Shown piece after piece: positions 51,072-59,785 of a DNA stretch of 64,000 nucleotides. The stretch covers positions 2,976,001 through 3,040,000 of the forward strand of contig NZ_CP032744.1 in NCBI RefSeq assembly GCF_003641145.1, given 5' to 3'. Every line of letters begins with the position of its first letter. Within the stretch, counting starts at the first letter, position 1. This DNA is from Lactiplantibacillus paraplantarum (GTDB lineage Bacteria > Bacillota > Bacilli > Lactobacillales > Lactobacillaceae). Below the pieces are notes generated by a model. That model saw only the letters and a program-made list of their open reading frames with translations. It had not been told where the DNA came from and searched no databases. Both the position numbers and the translations under genes were made by a program.

Positions 51072-53222
51072 CTACTTAGGTGCATCCGTTAACGTCCACG
51101 TAATATCACCAGTATAAGAACCAGGCGTAGCACCCGCATTACTCTGATACAAAATACCAGACTTACTTGTCCAAGTGGCTAAAACATCATAATCATCATT
51201 ATCACTAGTAGTTGTGTGACTATCAATTACGGTGCCAACCGAATTAAGCGTGGTCGTTTTATCACCTTGACGAAAGATCACATCGCCAGGCAATGTTTTG
51301 CCACCAGTAGTTTTAAAATTAGTCGCACTAGCTTGTAATTGCCAATTGGAACCTTTCCCACGATTATCACGAACGACCAGTTGCCAATCATCTTCTCGAT
51401 CCGTTGTTTTAGCTGAACCGTCTAACATTATTGACTTAAAAGTGCTATTCGCGGCCACCGACTTAAACCCTAGATTCCCTCCTGTAACGGTAATCTTAGC
51501 CGTTCCGACCGGTGATTCATTTTCATACGGATCTGAGGCCCAAATTTCCAGCCTGTTATCATCGCCAACGTGTAATTGGTCCGCCTTAATCTTGTAATAG
51601 AAATACCCTTGTTCATCATCATTGGACATTTGAACCGCCGGCATTTCTTTGCCGTTGACCGTTGGATAAAGTGTCACTTGGTCATTTGACAATTGTTCCG
51701 AATCTTCGGCAAATACAATTCCTTTAACCGTGACATCATCACCATTAGCCACCGTATATGGATTATTGAGGATTAAAATACCAATCGGCTGATCAACAGT
51801 AATTGTATAATTTGGTGCTTCAGTCGTTGTTTCAAAAATCTTATTCTTAAACGTTGCTGTTGTGGCCGTTGTTTCCTCGTTGACCACCACATTATCAGCA
51901 GTTCCACTAAGCGTAATCGTTGCCGTTGCTTGACTAGTCGATAATGCTTTGTCTAGTGTGTAATCCACTTTGGTAGCACCAGCTGTCGGGGCTGTTAACG
52001 TTTGTTCACTACCATCTGCGTACGTCACCTTAGCACTGTTAAAGGTAATGTGCTTTGGCAAGTTCAGTTCAGCAGTAATGTTATCCCAATCAAGTTGTCC
52101 GCCTTTATAGTTCAGCTGATAATCATACTGAACCTTGCGCTTGGCCTTAACTTGGCTACCTGTCGTGACCTCGCGATTCTTAGTTTTGTCCGTCACCTTA
52201 ACGGCCGCCTGAGCATCAACTAGATTCGGTGCACTTTCAATTACGACCATATTATTACCAGTATTACTACCAGTGGCTCCCATGAACCCCCAACGAACCA
52301 AGCCATCACTACTATTAAATTGGCTAGTATCAAGGCCCACACTCTGAGTAACGCCGCTACCCGTTGCTGATCCATCGGGATTGAGGTCATCAAACGTGTA
52401 CGTCATCGTTTTGCTGGCCGCCTCCCACTTCATAACCAAATGATGCCACTTACTGTCACCCAACGTCACATTGGTCATTAAATTACCATGGTTCTGCGTA
52501 AAGTAATACCGTGTTGTCCAAATCAACCCAGTTAAATCCCAACTTCTAACTGATTGATTAATATACTGGCTAGCTGCACCTGGATAGCCAGTCGCAATAT
52601 GTTGCTTCTTAATCCCATTATCAAATGCATCACCCTTACCAGCATCACTATAACCCGTTGATGTATTGGTATAGGTATCAAACTCTAAGGCCCAACTATT
52701 TTGGATTGCTGTTTTTGCAAATTCCTGTGTATCTTGTAATTTATTGTTGGTGTCAACGCCCCACACACCTAATGTTTCACCAATAATATTTGATGAGCTG
52801 ACCTTTGCCGAAGCTGATGTTCCACTAGGATCATTTTGTAAGACAAAGGCCATTCCATCACCGGCCTTGCTAGTACTAGTAGATGTTCCCAAATACACCC
52901 ACATCTTAAAGGTGGCGTCTTTATTTAAATCAAACCGGTTGGCATCATTGGACCAAAAGCCACCTAATTGTTTCTTACCATTAATAATTTGCACAGCTTG
53001 AGTATTTGGCGAGCTCGTATTGGTCACATTAGCAATGCTCGCACTGTTAGTGGCCCCGCCACTAAATGTCGCTGGTAACGTAAAGAGTTTGTCCAACTGA
53101 TTCAAGCCAGATGGTGCCGCTGCCAACGACGCTTCGTCAGCGGCCTGAATGTGGGCGGTCCCGACCCATAACCCCGTTAATGCCATTATTGCAACCAGTA
53201 TTTGTTTCGGTCCCTTCCACAT
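51072..53222 (-). CDS. WxL-domain surface protein with L-type lectin-like domain (csc cluster 2)
   Basis: A 716-residue secreted protein: signal peptide (KGPKQILVAIMALTGLWV, cleavage near IQA), a lectin-like beta-sandwich at about residues 40-330 with AGDGMAFVLQNDP and NSWALEFDTYTN, isopeptide/Ig-like repeats at about 340-570, and a C-terminal WxL domain (SNWQLQASATNF; final ITWTLTDAPK). It should be wall-associated and may bind glycans of plants or host mucus. Last gene of the cluster, 21 nt after the DUF916 gene. The start at 53222 lacks a very strong ribosome binding site. Confidence 0.9.
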   Translation of the reverse strand: MWKGPKQILVAIMALTGLWVGTAHIQAADEASLAAAPSGLNQLDKLFTLPATFSGGATNSASIANVTNTSSPNTQAVQIINGKKQLGGFWSNDANRFDLNKDATFKMWVYLGTSTSTSKAGDGMAFVLQNDPSGTSASAKVSSSNIIGETLGVWGVDTNNKLQDTQEFAKTAIQNSWALEFDTYTNTSTGYSDAGKGDAFDNGIKKQHIATGYPGAASQYINQSVRSWDLTGLIWTTRYYFTQNHGNLMTNVTLGDSKWHHLVMKWEAASKTMTYTFDDLNPDGSATGSGVTQSVGLDTSQFNSSDGLVRWGFMGATGSNTGNNMVVIESAPNLVDAQAAVKVTDKTKNREVTTGSQVKAKRKVQYDYQLNYKGGQLDWDNITAELNLPKHITFNSAKVTYADGSEQTLTAPTAGATKVDYTLDKALSTSQATATITLSGTADNVVVNEETTATTATFKNKIFETTTEAPNYTITVDQPIGILILNNPYTVANGDDVTVKGIVFAEDSEQLSNDQVTLYPTVNGKEMPAVQMSNDDEQGYFYYKIKADQLHVGDDNRLEIWASDPYENESPVGTAKITVTGGNLGFKSVAANSTFKSIMLDGSAKTTDREDDWQLVVRDNRGKGSNWQLQASATNFKTTGGKTLPGDVIFRQGDKTTTLNSVGTVIDSHTTTSDNDDYDVLATWTSKSGILYQSNAGATPGSYTGDITWTLTDAPK

Positions 53223-53243
53223 ATTGAAAACTCCTCTCGCTAG

Positions 53244-54257
53244 TTAATCCTGACGACGGCGATTTTTCAGCAACAACCAGACAATTGCAGCCAGCAAACC
53301 AATGATGACAATGCCTAACGCAACAAACCACCAGAAATAGTTTGTTTGTTTTTCCGTAACAGCCGTATCGTTTAATGTCTCAGCTTCTTTGTTCGTAATC
53401 GTAAAGTTCTTAGTGAACTGCCATTTGCCCTTATCGGCGGTTGCCGTCAAGTGTAATGTGTATTTACCAGGCTTTAGTTGCTGAGTACCATCACCAATGG
53501 CAAAATCGAAATTACTATTAGGAGCCATTGACATATTTTCCTTAGTTGCTGTCAAGACCTTCTTGGATGAACCAGCCTTCGTCACATAACTCTTAATTTT
53601 TAGTCCATGCATGATCACTGGCTGAGTATTTTGTAAATTAGCCGTCACGTAATTGCGATAATTACGTTGTTTAGCCTTAACCTGATGCAACTTCATATCA
53701 GGTTTAATATTTGTCGGATCTGATTCTTGCAACTGTAAGCCAAGCACATAAGCGTATTGATTATTGATAGCCATCCCACTACTGGACTGTTTGGCCTTAG
53801 TACTCAATTCCTGAATAATATTAATCCCACCAAGTGCAATTCCCTTAAACGTCTTTTCTGGAACTGTTAATTTAACCGTCACCTTTTTAGTCGTTTTAGC
53901 GGGCACCGTCACCGTCTGAACATCAGACAATGCCGTTTTAATGTTAAACTTCAATGAACGATCCGCTTTCGCCTTAGCCTGACTATAATCAATGATTCCA
54001 TTCTCATTTGTCACTGCTAGATTGGGAGAAACCGTATAACGATGCTCCTTACTATCATTATTTTTAATATTTAACGTTAAGTTTTGTGTTTGTCCCGGTG
54101 TGACTTTTAAATCAAAATATGACACTTTTTGATTGATCTGGTTATCAGGTAGATTAGCCTGAACCGTATAATTTAAATCATCGGCCCTTGCCGTCATCAT
54201 CAAACCGGCCATAATCATACCCACTACTGCTAACAACTGCCAAAACATTTTTTTCAT
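53244..54257 (-). CDS. DUF916/DUF3324 cell-surface protein (csc cluster 2)
   Basis: A 337-residue anchored surface protein paralogous to that of cluster 1: signal peptide (KKMFWQLLAVVGMIMAGLMM, cleavage near ARA), DUF916 (FDLKVTPGQTQNLTLNIKNN), DUF3324, and a C-terminal helix (WWFVALGIVIIGLLAAIVWL) with basic tail KNRRRQD. The MAPNSNFDF motif is shared with the cluster 1 protein (MAPNSNFNL). The ATG at 54257 follows GGAAGGG; a longer frame to 54353 lacks support. It probably assists the WxL proteins encoded around it. Confidence 0.9.
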   Translation of the reverse strand: MKKMFWQLLAVVGMIMAGLMMTARADDLNYTVQANLPDNQINQKVSYFDLKVTPGQTQNLTLNIKNNDSKEHRYTVSPNLAVTNENGIIDYSQAKAKADRSLKFNIKTALSDVQTVTVPAKTTKKVTVKLTVPEKTFKGIALGGINIIQELSTKAKQSSSGMAINNQYAYVLGLQLQESDPTNIKPDMKLHQVKAKQRNYRNYVTANLQNTQPVIMHGLKIKSYVTKAGSSKKVLTATKENMSMAPNSNFDFAIGDGTQQLKPGKYTLHLTATADKGKWQFTKNFTITNKEAETLNDTAVTEKQTNYFWWFVALGIVIIGLLAAIVWLLLKNRRRQD

Positions 54258-54349
54258 ATGCTTTACCCTTCCTTTTTTCAACGGTAAGTAACGTGCTATG
54301 TATGATTGAAGCTGCCATTCTTTACGAGTAGCAGCTTCAGTCAAACCAT

Positions 54350-55042
54350 TCAACTAGGGGCATTCATCAACGACCAAGCTAACGTGCCCGTATAATCGCC
54401 GGCAGTCAGTTGGCGATCATAAATCTGAAGTTGTGTTAGTTCACGACCCCGATTCAAAACTACTAACCAAGTTCCTAGACCAGTGTTAGCCTTGGCGGTC
54501 ACCACATTGTTAGCAACCCCAGCAACTAGTTCATCAGTATTAACAACACTAGGTGCTGTACTAACGTTCCCAGTCCCCGGCCGTAATTGAACGGTCCCCA
54601 ACTTCAAAGACGTCGTTAATGACTGCTGGTTACTTTGTAACGGGCTGGGCGTTACTTGTAAAGTCCAACCAGCTGCCGATGCGCGCCGATCTGTTATTTG
54701 AATCATCGCCCGTTCATTTTGAGCCGTCGTACTGACCGGACCACCGGCAGTTGTAATCGCATTAAATCTAAGATTACTAACAAAATCAATGGTTAAGTTA
54801 CCCTGCGAACCCGTACCGACTACGTTGCCGTCATCAACCGAATCACCAGGATATGGTTTACTAGGATCATCAGGATCAACCGGGGAAACGGCATTGTCAT
54901 CATCCGAAGGCGTTAACTTTACTTGCACCTGTGACTGTGTCGTTGCAGCGTGTGTCACCGTCATCCAGCACCAGTTGCTAACGATGAGACAACTGGCTGC
55001 CGTCATTAGTAACCGCCCCGTTACCAACAATCCCATTTTCAT
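54350..55042 (-). CDS. Small WxL-domain surface protein (csc cluster 2, second)
   Basis: A 230-residue secreted WxL protein. A long signal peptide (basic start, cleavage near THA) is followed by a DPDDPSKPYPGD linker and a WxL domain with GWTLQVTPSPL and the C-terminal AWSLMNAPS. Tryptophans replace the more usual pattern only slightly, so peptidoglycan binding should be kept. GAGGTG lies before the ATG at 55042. It follows another small WxL gene by 44 nt and precedes the DUF916 gene. Confidence 0.87.
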   Translation of the reverse strand: MKMGLLVTGRLLMTAASCLIVSNWCWMTVTHAATTQSQVQVKLTPSDDDNAVSPVDPDDPSKPYPGDSVDDGNVVGTGSQGNLTIDFVSNLRFNAITTAGGPVSTTAQNERAMIQITDRRASAAGWTLQVTPSPLQSNQQSLTTSLKLGTVQLRPGTGNVSTAPSVVNTDELVAGVANNVVTAKANTGLGTWLVVLNRGRELTQLQIYDRQLTAGDYTGTLAWSLMNAPS

Positions 55043-55086
55043 CGGTCACACCTCAGTTCTCCTCTGACGCATTAATCTAACTTAGA

Positions 55087-55647
55087 TTAACTAGGGGCGT
55101 TGCCTAATGTCCATGTCAAGGTTGACTTGTATGCACCAGCCGCGTTACCGGCAGGAATCAAGAGGGAAACTTTGTCAGTCGCATACTTACTAGTAAACTT
55201 ACCGATCCCTTCGTTAGCCGTAGCAGCCATGATAGCTTGATCACTTTCATTAATCGTTACTTCATTAGCAGTTGCTTTTGACTGGTTACCAGTGTCATCA
55301 GCTGTGGCATCGACTTTAGCGAAGGTTAACGTAGCTCCCCGTAGTTCACGCTGGTCAGCCATGAATTTCGTTCCTCGAACTTGCACTGACCAACCGTCCG
55401 TGTTCCCCGGGTTAGTTACTTTTAAGTCATTAGTCACAGTGGTCGCATCATAAGTTTTACTGTCATTAATTATTTTCTGTGTTCCAAAGTTGACAGCCGG
55501 TATTTCATCTAAGGTAATATCTTTGTTTTCTGGATCTTGCTCCAAAGTAACTGTCGCTTCAGTCGTTTTATCAGCAGCTTGCCCTACTAGCGGGAATCCT
55601 GCCATGAGTGTCATGCCTGCAACGAGTGTTCCGATATACTTTTTCAT
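55087..55647 (-). CDS. Small WxL-domain surface protein (csc cluster 2, first)
   Basis: A 186-residue secreted protein: signal peptide (MKKYIGTLVAGMTLMAG, cleavage near QAA), then a WxL domain taking nearly the whole chain, with GWSVQVRGTKF (first motif degenerate, WSV in place of WxL) and the C-terminal LTWTLGNAPS. AAAGGAGC lies before the ATG at 55647, which overlaps the stop of the truncated LPxTG frame upstream (ATGA), showing former translational coupling. Longer frames to 55683 belong to that overlap. Confidence 0.87.
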   Translation of the reverse strand: MKKYIGTLVAGMTLMAGFPLVGQAADKTTEATVTLEQDPENKDITLDEIPAVNFGTQKIINDSKTYDATTVTNDLKVTNPGNTDGWSVQVRGTKFMADQRELRGATLTFAKVDATADDTGNQSKATANEVTINESDQAIMAATANEGIGKFTSKYATDKVSLLIPAGNAAGAYKSTLTWTLGNAPS

Positions 55648-55952
55648 TTTGGTTGCTCCTTTATTGTTTGACGGTTGCGCCACCAGATTAGAATCAATAA
55701 CATTAATAAACTAAGTCCACATATGCCAATACCGAATAGAAGCCACTGCTGGGTTTCATTCATTTGTGGTAATACACCTTGTAGTGGTCCCCCGATTGTA
55801 TCAGCTGCTGCATTTGAATTAGACGTGACCGTTAAATGGTAAGTACCAGCTTGTGTATCAGCAGCTACCGGTAACCCGATTATCCGACTAATTCCTAAGG
55901 TTAAAAATGTGCTTGCCCAATTAATATGACCACGTCCTTTCCAGAAATCGAC
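55644..55952 (-). pseudogene. 5'-truncated LPxTG-anchored surface protein (cscD-like remnant)
   Basis: An open frame without a usable start reads the C-terminal part of a sortase substrate: GLPVAADTQAGTYHLTVTSN, then the anchor region LPQMNE (compare LPQTxE of this species), a membrane helix (WLLFGIGICGLSLLMLLILI) and a basic tail (WWRNRQ). Reading upstream meets a TAA at 55953-55955 and then AT-rich DNA, so the N-terminal part is missing. The Thr of the motif is Met, so sorting would probably fail anyway. An IS5-type element lies 0.5 kb upstream and may have caused the deletion. Confidence 0.75.
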
Positions 55953-55955
55953 TTA

Positions 55956-56444
55956 AGCTTATCATCGGTTATTAAGTCTTGCTACTAATAGTGAATCGTT
56001 GTGAGTAACCCTATCAGCAACGAAAATATATCATGCTTTTGGAATCGCTGTCAATTGATGACGCCCCTTAACCATTAATTAAAATCGCTATTTTAACAGA
56101 CTTATGAGCCATTTTTAATATTATAGCCAATACAAATATTTTTATATAAACTACTGAAATCAGTTTAACAGCAAGCTTTCCCGCGTTTAACATTCATCGA
56201 ATTATGGTCGAATGGTTGTTATCCTCAACTAAATAAGTCGTTAACATTATATTATCGTTAAACTTTAATGAGGACTAACATTAGTTAAAAATATTAATAA
56301 TTATAAATATTAAATCACTATATAAAATCAGAATATCACTGTAACAACGGGCTATTACATTAACTTCTCTTTGTTTTATAAAATTATGTAATCGATTTAA
56401 TGCTGATATTTTTTACTGGCTTCAAAACTTTAAAATTCTAACTA
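55956..56444. other. AT-rich spacer between the truncated csc cluster and the IS element
   Basis: No gene, RNA or clear promoter seen. It is very AT-rich, unlike the flanking coding DNA. The promoter now driving csc cluster 2, if any, must lie here or within the remnant. Confidence 0.5.
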
Positions 56445-56506
56445 GGGACTGTCTGAAAACTAAAAATTCAGGTATAATCTGAGGAAAAACGAATCGAGGC
56501 ATTCCG

Positions 56507-56878
56507 ATGACAACACCTAAACGATACGAACTGGAAGATGCTCAGTGGGACCGAATCAAAGGATACTTCCCGCCATACCGGACTGGCCGTCCATCAAGCC
56601 TAGACAACCGTACCGCCCTCAACGCTATCCTCTGGCTCATGCGCAGCGGGGCTCCTTGGCGTGATCTACCTGAACGCTATGGCTCTTGGAAAACGGTGTA
56701 TAGTCGCTTCCGAGCCTGGGTAAGTTCAGGCTTGTTCGAACAGGTTTTTCTCGAATTGATTGACGATCCCGACATGGAAAACTTGAGCTTAGATTCAACG
56801 ATCGTTCGAGCGCATCAAAAGGCCACTGGGGCAAAAAAAATGCCGAATGTATGGTCGAAAATCAAGCTATTGGATTAA
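56507..56878 (+). CDS. IS5-family transposase, OrfA (N-terminal part)
   Basis: A 123-residue first frame with the DUF4096-like N-terminal domain of IS5 transposases (LEDAQWDRIKGYFPPYRTGR; LWLMRSGAPWRDLPERYG) and the first catalytic Asp in LSLDSTIVRAH. On its own it lacks the rest of the DDE site. Ribosomes slipping by -1 on A_AAA_AAA at 56833-56839 enter OrfB, producing the complete transposase of about 258 residues. Confidence 0.87.
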   Translation: MTTPKRYELEDAQWDRIKGYFPPYRTGRPSSLDNRTALNAILWLMRSGAPWRDLPERYGSWKTVYSRFRAWVSSGLFEQVFLELIDDPDMENLSLDSTIVRAHQKATGAKKMPNVWSKIKLLD

Positions 56879-57282
56879 GTCGAGGTGGCCGAACGACCAA
56901 GATTCACGCACTCGTTGACGGATTAGGGAATCCCTTGGGTTTTCGCCTAACAGGTGGTCAAGTACATGATAGCCAAGTTGCCAGTGAGTTGCTGGAAGGC
57001 TTCGATATTTCTCAATCAAATATTATCGCGGATAAAGCCTATGGCACCGCGAAACTTCGCCAGTATATTGAAGATAAAGCAGGCGTCTATACCATTCCGC
57101 CAAAGGAAAATACCAAAGACAAGTGGACCTATGATTACCACGTTTATTGTGAGCGCCATTTGATTGAGAACTTCTTCAATCAGTTGAAGAACTTTCGTAG
57201 GATTGCAACGCGTTATGATAAGCTCGCTCATGTTTATCTGGCTACGGTCTACATTGCCTCAATTTGCATCTTACTTAAGTAG
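56836..57282 (+). CDS. IS5-family transposase, OrfB (C-terminal part)
   Basis: The -1 frame continues with LSRGGRTTKIHALVDGLGNP, the second Asp in IIADKAYGT, and the catalytic Glu in CERHLIENFFNQLKNFRRIA, completing the DDE triad. The first internal ATG is at 56851, but expression by frameshift from OrfA is the usual mode in the IS427 group. The frame appears intact, so the element may still be active. Confidence 0.85.
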   Translation, partial: KNAECMVENQAIGLSRGGRTTKIHALVDGLGNPLGFRLTGGQVHDSQVASELLEGFDISQSNIIADKAYGTAKLRQYIEDKAGVYTIPPKENTKDKWTYDYHVYCERHLIENFFNQLKNFRRIATRYDKLAHVYLATVYIASICILLK

Positions 57283-57433
57283 TTTTAAGACGGACCCTAA
57301 TTAAAATCAGCTTTCAAAACAGTAACAGTCCCCTGATTAAATCGTTTTATCGGTTAATATGCATTTACTAAGTGCTACATTACGCTATGGTATACTTAAA
57401 GTACTCATTTTAACCAGAAAGGCGGTTCTAATT

Positions 57434-58021
57434 TTGCCCGCTAAAAAAACATTCCAAGATGATCAAGTTATCGAAAAAATAATGCATTTATTTTGGCAAC
57501 AAGGCTATTACCACACATCCATGGACGAAATTGTAACGGTTAGTGGCGTCAAAAAGCAAAGCTTATATAACGCTATTGGGGACAAGCACACCCTTTATTT
57601 GCGCAGCCTACAACGATATCACCAACAAACTTTAATGCGTTGTACGCAAGCCATGCAACGTTTAGAACAAGATGGCGCTGCACCTCTGACCATTCTCAGT
57701 ATGCTATTCAGTCGTGATCTAACGGCGACCGACCAACCAGCAGGTGACCTTATGGCCAACGCGGTCGCAGAATTCGGCACTACTGATGCAGATGTTCAAC
57801 GGGCGACCAACTGGTTTTATGATGATTACCTGACCTTAATGGCCGCGGTCATCTTAAAGGGTCAAGCTAACAATCAAATCACTGATGAACAATCCAGCAT
57901 GAGCCTAGCACAGTCGTTACTAGAAGCACGGATTGGCCTACAAACACGCCTCCGTCAAGGTAGCCAGCCTGACATTCAACAACGTCAACAAGCTTGGCTA
58001 ACTTTTTTAGCTCGACACTAA
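57434..58021 (+). CDS. TetR-family transcriptional regulator
   Basis: A 195-residue regulator with helix-turn-helix LFWQQGYYHTSMDEIVTVSG followed by VKKQSLYNAIGDKHTLYL, close in style to the TetR protein at 15056 ([20 protein letters not shown]). The C-terminal part resembles AcrR-like ligand domains. The TTG at 57434 has AGAAAGGCGG upstream. No target gene is adjacent except the IS and a convergent operon. Terminator at 58040-58088. Confidence 0.84.
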   Translation: MPAKKTFQDDQVIEKIMHLFWQQGYYHTSMDEIVTVSGVKKQSLYNAIGDKHTLYLRSLQRYHQQTLMRCTQAMQRLEQDGAAPLTILSMLFSRDLTATDQPAGDLMANAVAEFGTTDADVQRATNWFYDDYLTLMAAVILKGQANNQITDEQSSMSLAQSLLEARIGLQTRLRQGSQPDIQQRQQAWLTFLARH

Positions 58022-58039
58022 TTGCATCGTTTAAGTCAT

Positions 58040-58088
58040 AAAAACAAGCAAGTTTCTCCAACACCCATGGAGAAACTTGCTTGTTTTT
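58040..58088. terminator. Bidirectional terminator
   Basis: A 21-bp perfect stem, arms 58040-58060 and 58068-58088, with A and T runs on either side. Confidence 0.9.
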
Positions 58089-58123
58089 GATTTGATTTGA
58101 ATTTCAAACGCGGCCGACCAACG

Positions 58124-58423
58124 TTACAAATACTTTTGTACCAACCATTTTTGCGCCGCGCCAGTGAGATGACTACCATAGTGTTGCCGCAAATGCTGAA
58201 CGCCCGCATAATGTTCAAACTCAAACGGGCTAGTCAATAATTCACTGGCTAACAACGCTTTCGCAAACCGTAAATCGTCAATGGTAATTTGCTGCCGATA
58301 AGCCAGTTCTTCATCCGCCATGATCCGTTGCCATTGATCCGTTAAAATCGCACTAGCCCGTTGATAGCGTCGATCGTGGGTCAGTAAGGATTGCATATCA
58401 TCCGGTTTAAGTGGCATGCCCAT
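58124..58423 (-). CDS. Hypothetical protein of the MoxR-VWA operon
   Basis: A 99-residue soluble helical protein (QSLLTHDRRYQRASAILTDQ) with no recognised domain. The ATG at 58423 is chosen since AGGAG then lies 8 nt upstream; the ATG at 58432 would overlap that site. It overlaps the end of the VWA gene by 17 nt in another frame, so it is translationally coupled and probably works with the MoxR-VWA pair. Confidence 0.68.
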   Translation of the reverse strand: MGMPLKPDDMQSLLTHDRRYQRASAILTDQWQRIMADEELAYRQQITIDDLRFAKALLASELLTSPFEFEHYAGVQHLRQHYGSHLTGAAQKWLVQKYL

Positions 58424-59768
58424 ATTGTTCATCTCCTAAATTCAAATTAATCACGCGACCGACAACCGGTCGGACAGATAGCTGATCATCCGTTCGGGAT
58501 AAAAGCCAAATCACGTTCGTAAATCGATGCGTATCAATATGGCGCTCGCCGCGGCCATCCGTCAAAATCACCACTAAGGTCGTCGCATTAGTCTTATGTT
58601 GCGCTGCTAAATCATCAAAGATACTTTGATAAATCGTTCCACCACCACCACGACGCGTAAACCGAATATGCTGTGGGAGCGTCACTTGATAAGTTTGTCC
58701 AGGTTGCACGATCGCATCAAACGGCTTGACGGTAATTGTCGTTGAGCACATCCGGGTTAAGGCCGCCACCTGAGCCAGTAATTGTTGGAGCGTCGCATCA
58801 CTAATAGAGCCTGAATTATCCACATAAACTTGCAAATCTAGCCGCGTATCCCCAATCTGTCCAGGCAATTCCATCCGGGCTGGCTGACGCCGATTGAAAC
58901 GTGCATGTGACGGCTTCTTGCCACTGGGAATTCGTCCAAGCCCCCGTACCAATAATTGACGCCAATCAATTTGTGCTGGCTGCGCAATTACGGCTAACTG
59001 GGATTGGACATTTCCTGCCACTAAACCGCGGCCAGCCTCATTAGTTTGCTGCCAAGCTTCCTCCGCCAACTGTTGCAAGCGAGCCGTTGCCAAATTGGGA
59101 TTCGTTAATTGCCCTGGGGCCGACCAACTACCTGAATCGTCAATCAATCCCGTTGTCGTTTGCTGGTCGCGCCCTTGAGTAAGCCGTCGTTGCGGCTTAT
59201 TCGACGTTGACTGCGGTGTCGTCTGCCCCGGTTGTTGACGCTGCTGTGAACGTGATTGTTGCTGTAATAATTTTAAATAACGGCCCGAATCCGCTCGCCG
59301 TGGCAATCTTTCTTTAACTAAGGACTGGATGGTCGCTAAACTGACCGCATCCTTAGGCAGTCCGTCGACGTATTGATTAACGGCCAGATCAGTCGCTAGT
59401 GTTACCAAACGTGGCTGCTGTTTGACTTGTTCACGATAGCGTAATGGGTGTTGCCAAACAACGTGTAACGCCACGTGCTTTAAACCGGCCTGCAAATAAT
59501 CAAAACGGACAAATACTTGAGCAATCGCACTGGGTGCGTATTGCAAGACCAGACGGTTATCGAGCCAGGTCAATGCAAACGGTGTCGTTAACGTGGCATT
59601 CAATTGTCTTGGTAGGCGGGTCAATAGTTCACCATAAAACTGATCAGTTGCTAGTAATTCAATGACGGCTCGACTGACCATCGTCGTACCGCTTTGGGAT
59701 AAATCAGCTGCAGGAGCCACCAACATCGCTTGCCGCCACTGTGCGTACTCATTGGCATTGTTAACCAT
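58407..59768 (-). CDS. VWA-domain protein with DUF2201-like metallopeptidase N-terminus
   Basis: A 453-residue protein. The N-terminal part (1-150) resembles the putative metallopeptidase domain of DUF2201 proteins, but the expected HExxH appears as HVALH followed by HPLRY, so the catalytic Glu is missing. A Gln/Arg-rich linker (about 170-215) leads to a C-terminal VWA-like domain with MIDAS motifs VYVDNSGS and VILTDGRGE and LARQ-like inner segments. It forms a pair with the MoxR ATPase 17 nt upstream; such pairs act as chaperones inserting cofactors or metals. Confidence 0.85.
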   Translation of the reverse strand: MVNNANEYAQWRQAMLVAPAADLSQSGTTMVSRAVIELLATDQFYGELLTRLPRQLNATLTTPFALTWLDNRLVLQYAPSAIAQVFVRFDYLQAGLKHVALHVVWQHPLRYREQVKQQPRLVTLATDLAVNQYVDGLPKDAVSLATIQSLVKERLPRRADSGRYLKLLQQQSRSQQRQQPGQTTPQSTSNKPQRRLTQGRDQQTTTGLIDDSGSWSAPGQLTNPNLATARLQQLAEEAWQQTNEAGRGLVAGNVQSQLAVIAQPAQIDWRQLLVRGLGRIPSGKKPSHARFNRRQPARMELPGQIGDTRLDLQVYVDNSGSISDATLQQLLAQVAALTRMCSTTITVKPFDAIVQPGQTYQVTLPQHIRFTRRGGGGTIYQSIFDDLAAQHKTNATTLVVILTDGRGERHIDTHRFTNVIWLLSRTDDQLSVRPVVGRVINLNLGDEQYGHAT

Positions 59769-59785
59769 AGCTGTTCACCACCCTT

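Larger units (their letters stand above)
56445..57332 (+). mobile_element. IS5-family (IS427-like) insertion sequence
   Basis: About 888 bp. Ends GGGACTGT (56445-56452) and ACAGTCCC (57325-57332) are inverted repeats, with weaker similarity continuing inward. It encodes two overlapping transposase frames joined by a -1 shift at an A8 run (56833-56840). No convincing target duplication is visible. Confidence 0.82.

Noticed and set aside
16232..55700. Interpreting the two csc clusters as recently acquired islands
   Set aside because: Apart from the IS5 element and AT-rich edges, there are no integrase genes, tRNA-flanking repeats or attachment sites; such clusters are ordinary in L. plantarum.
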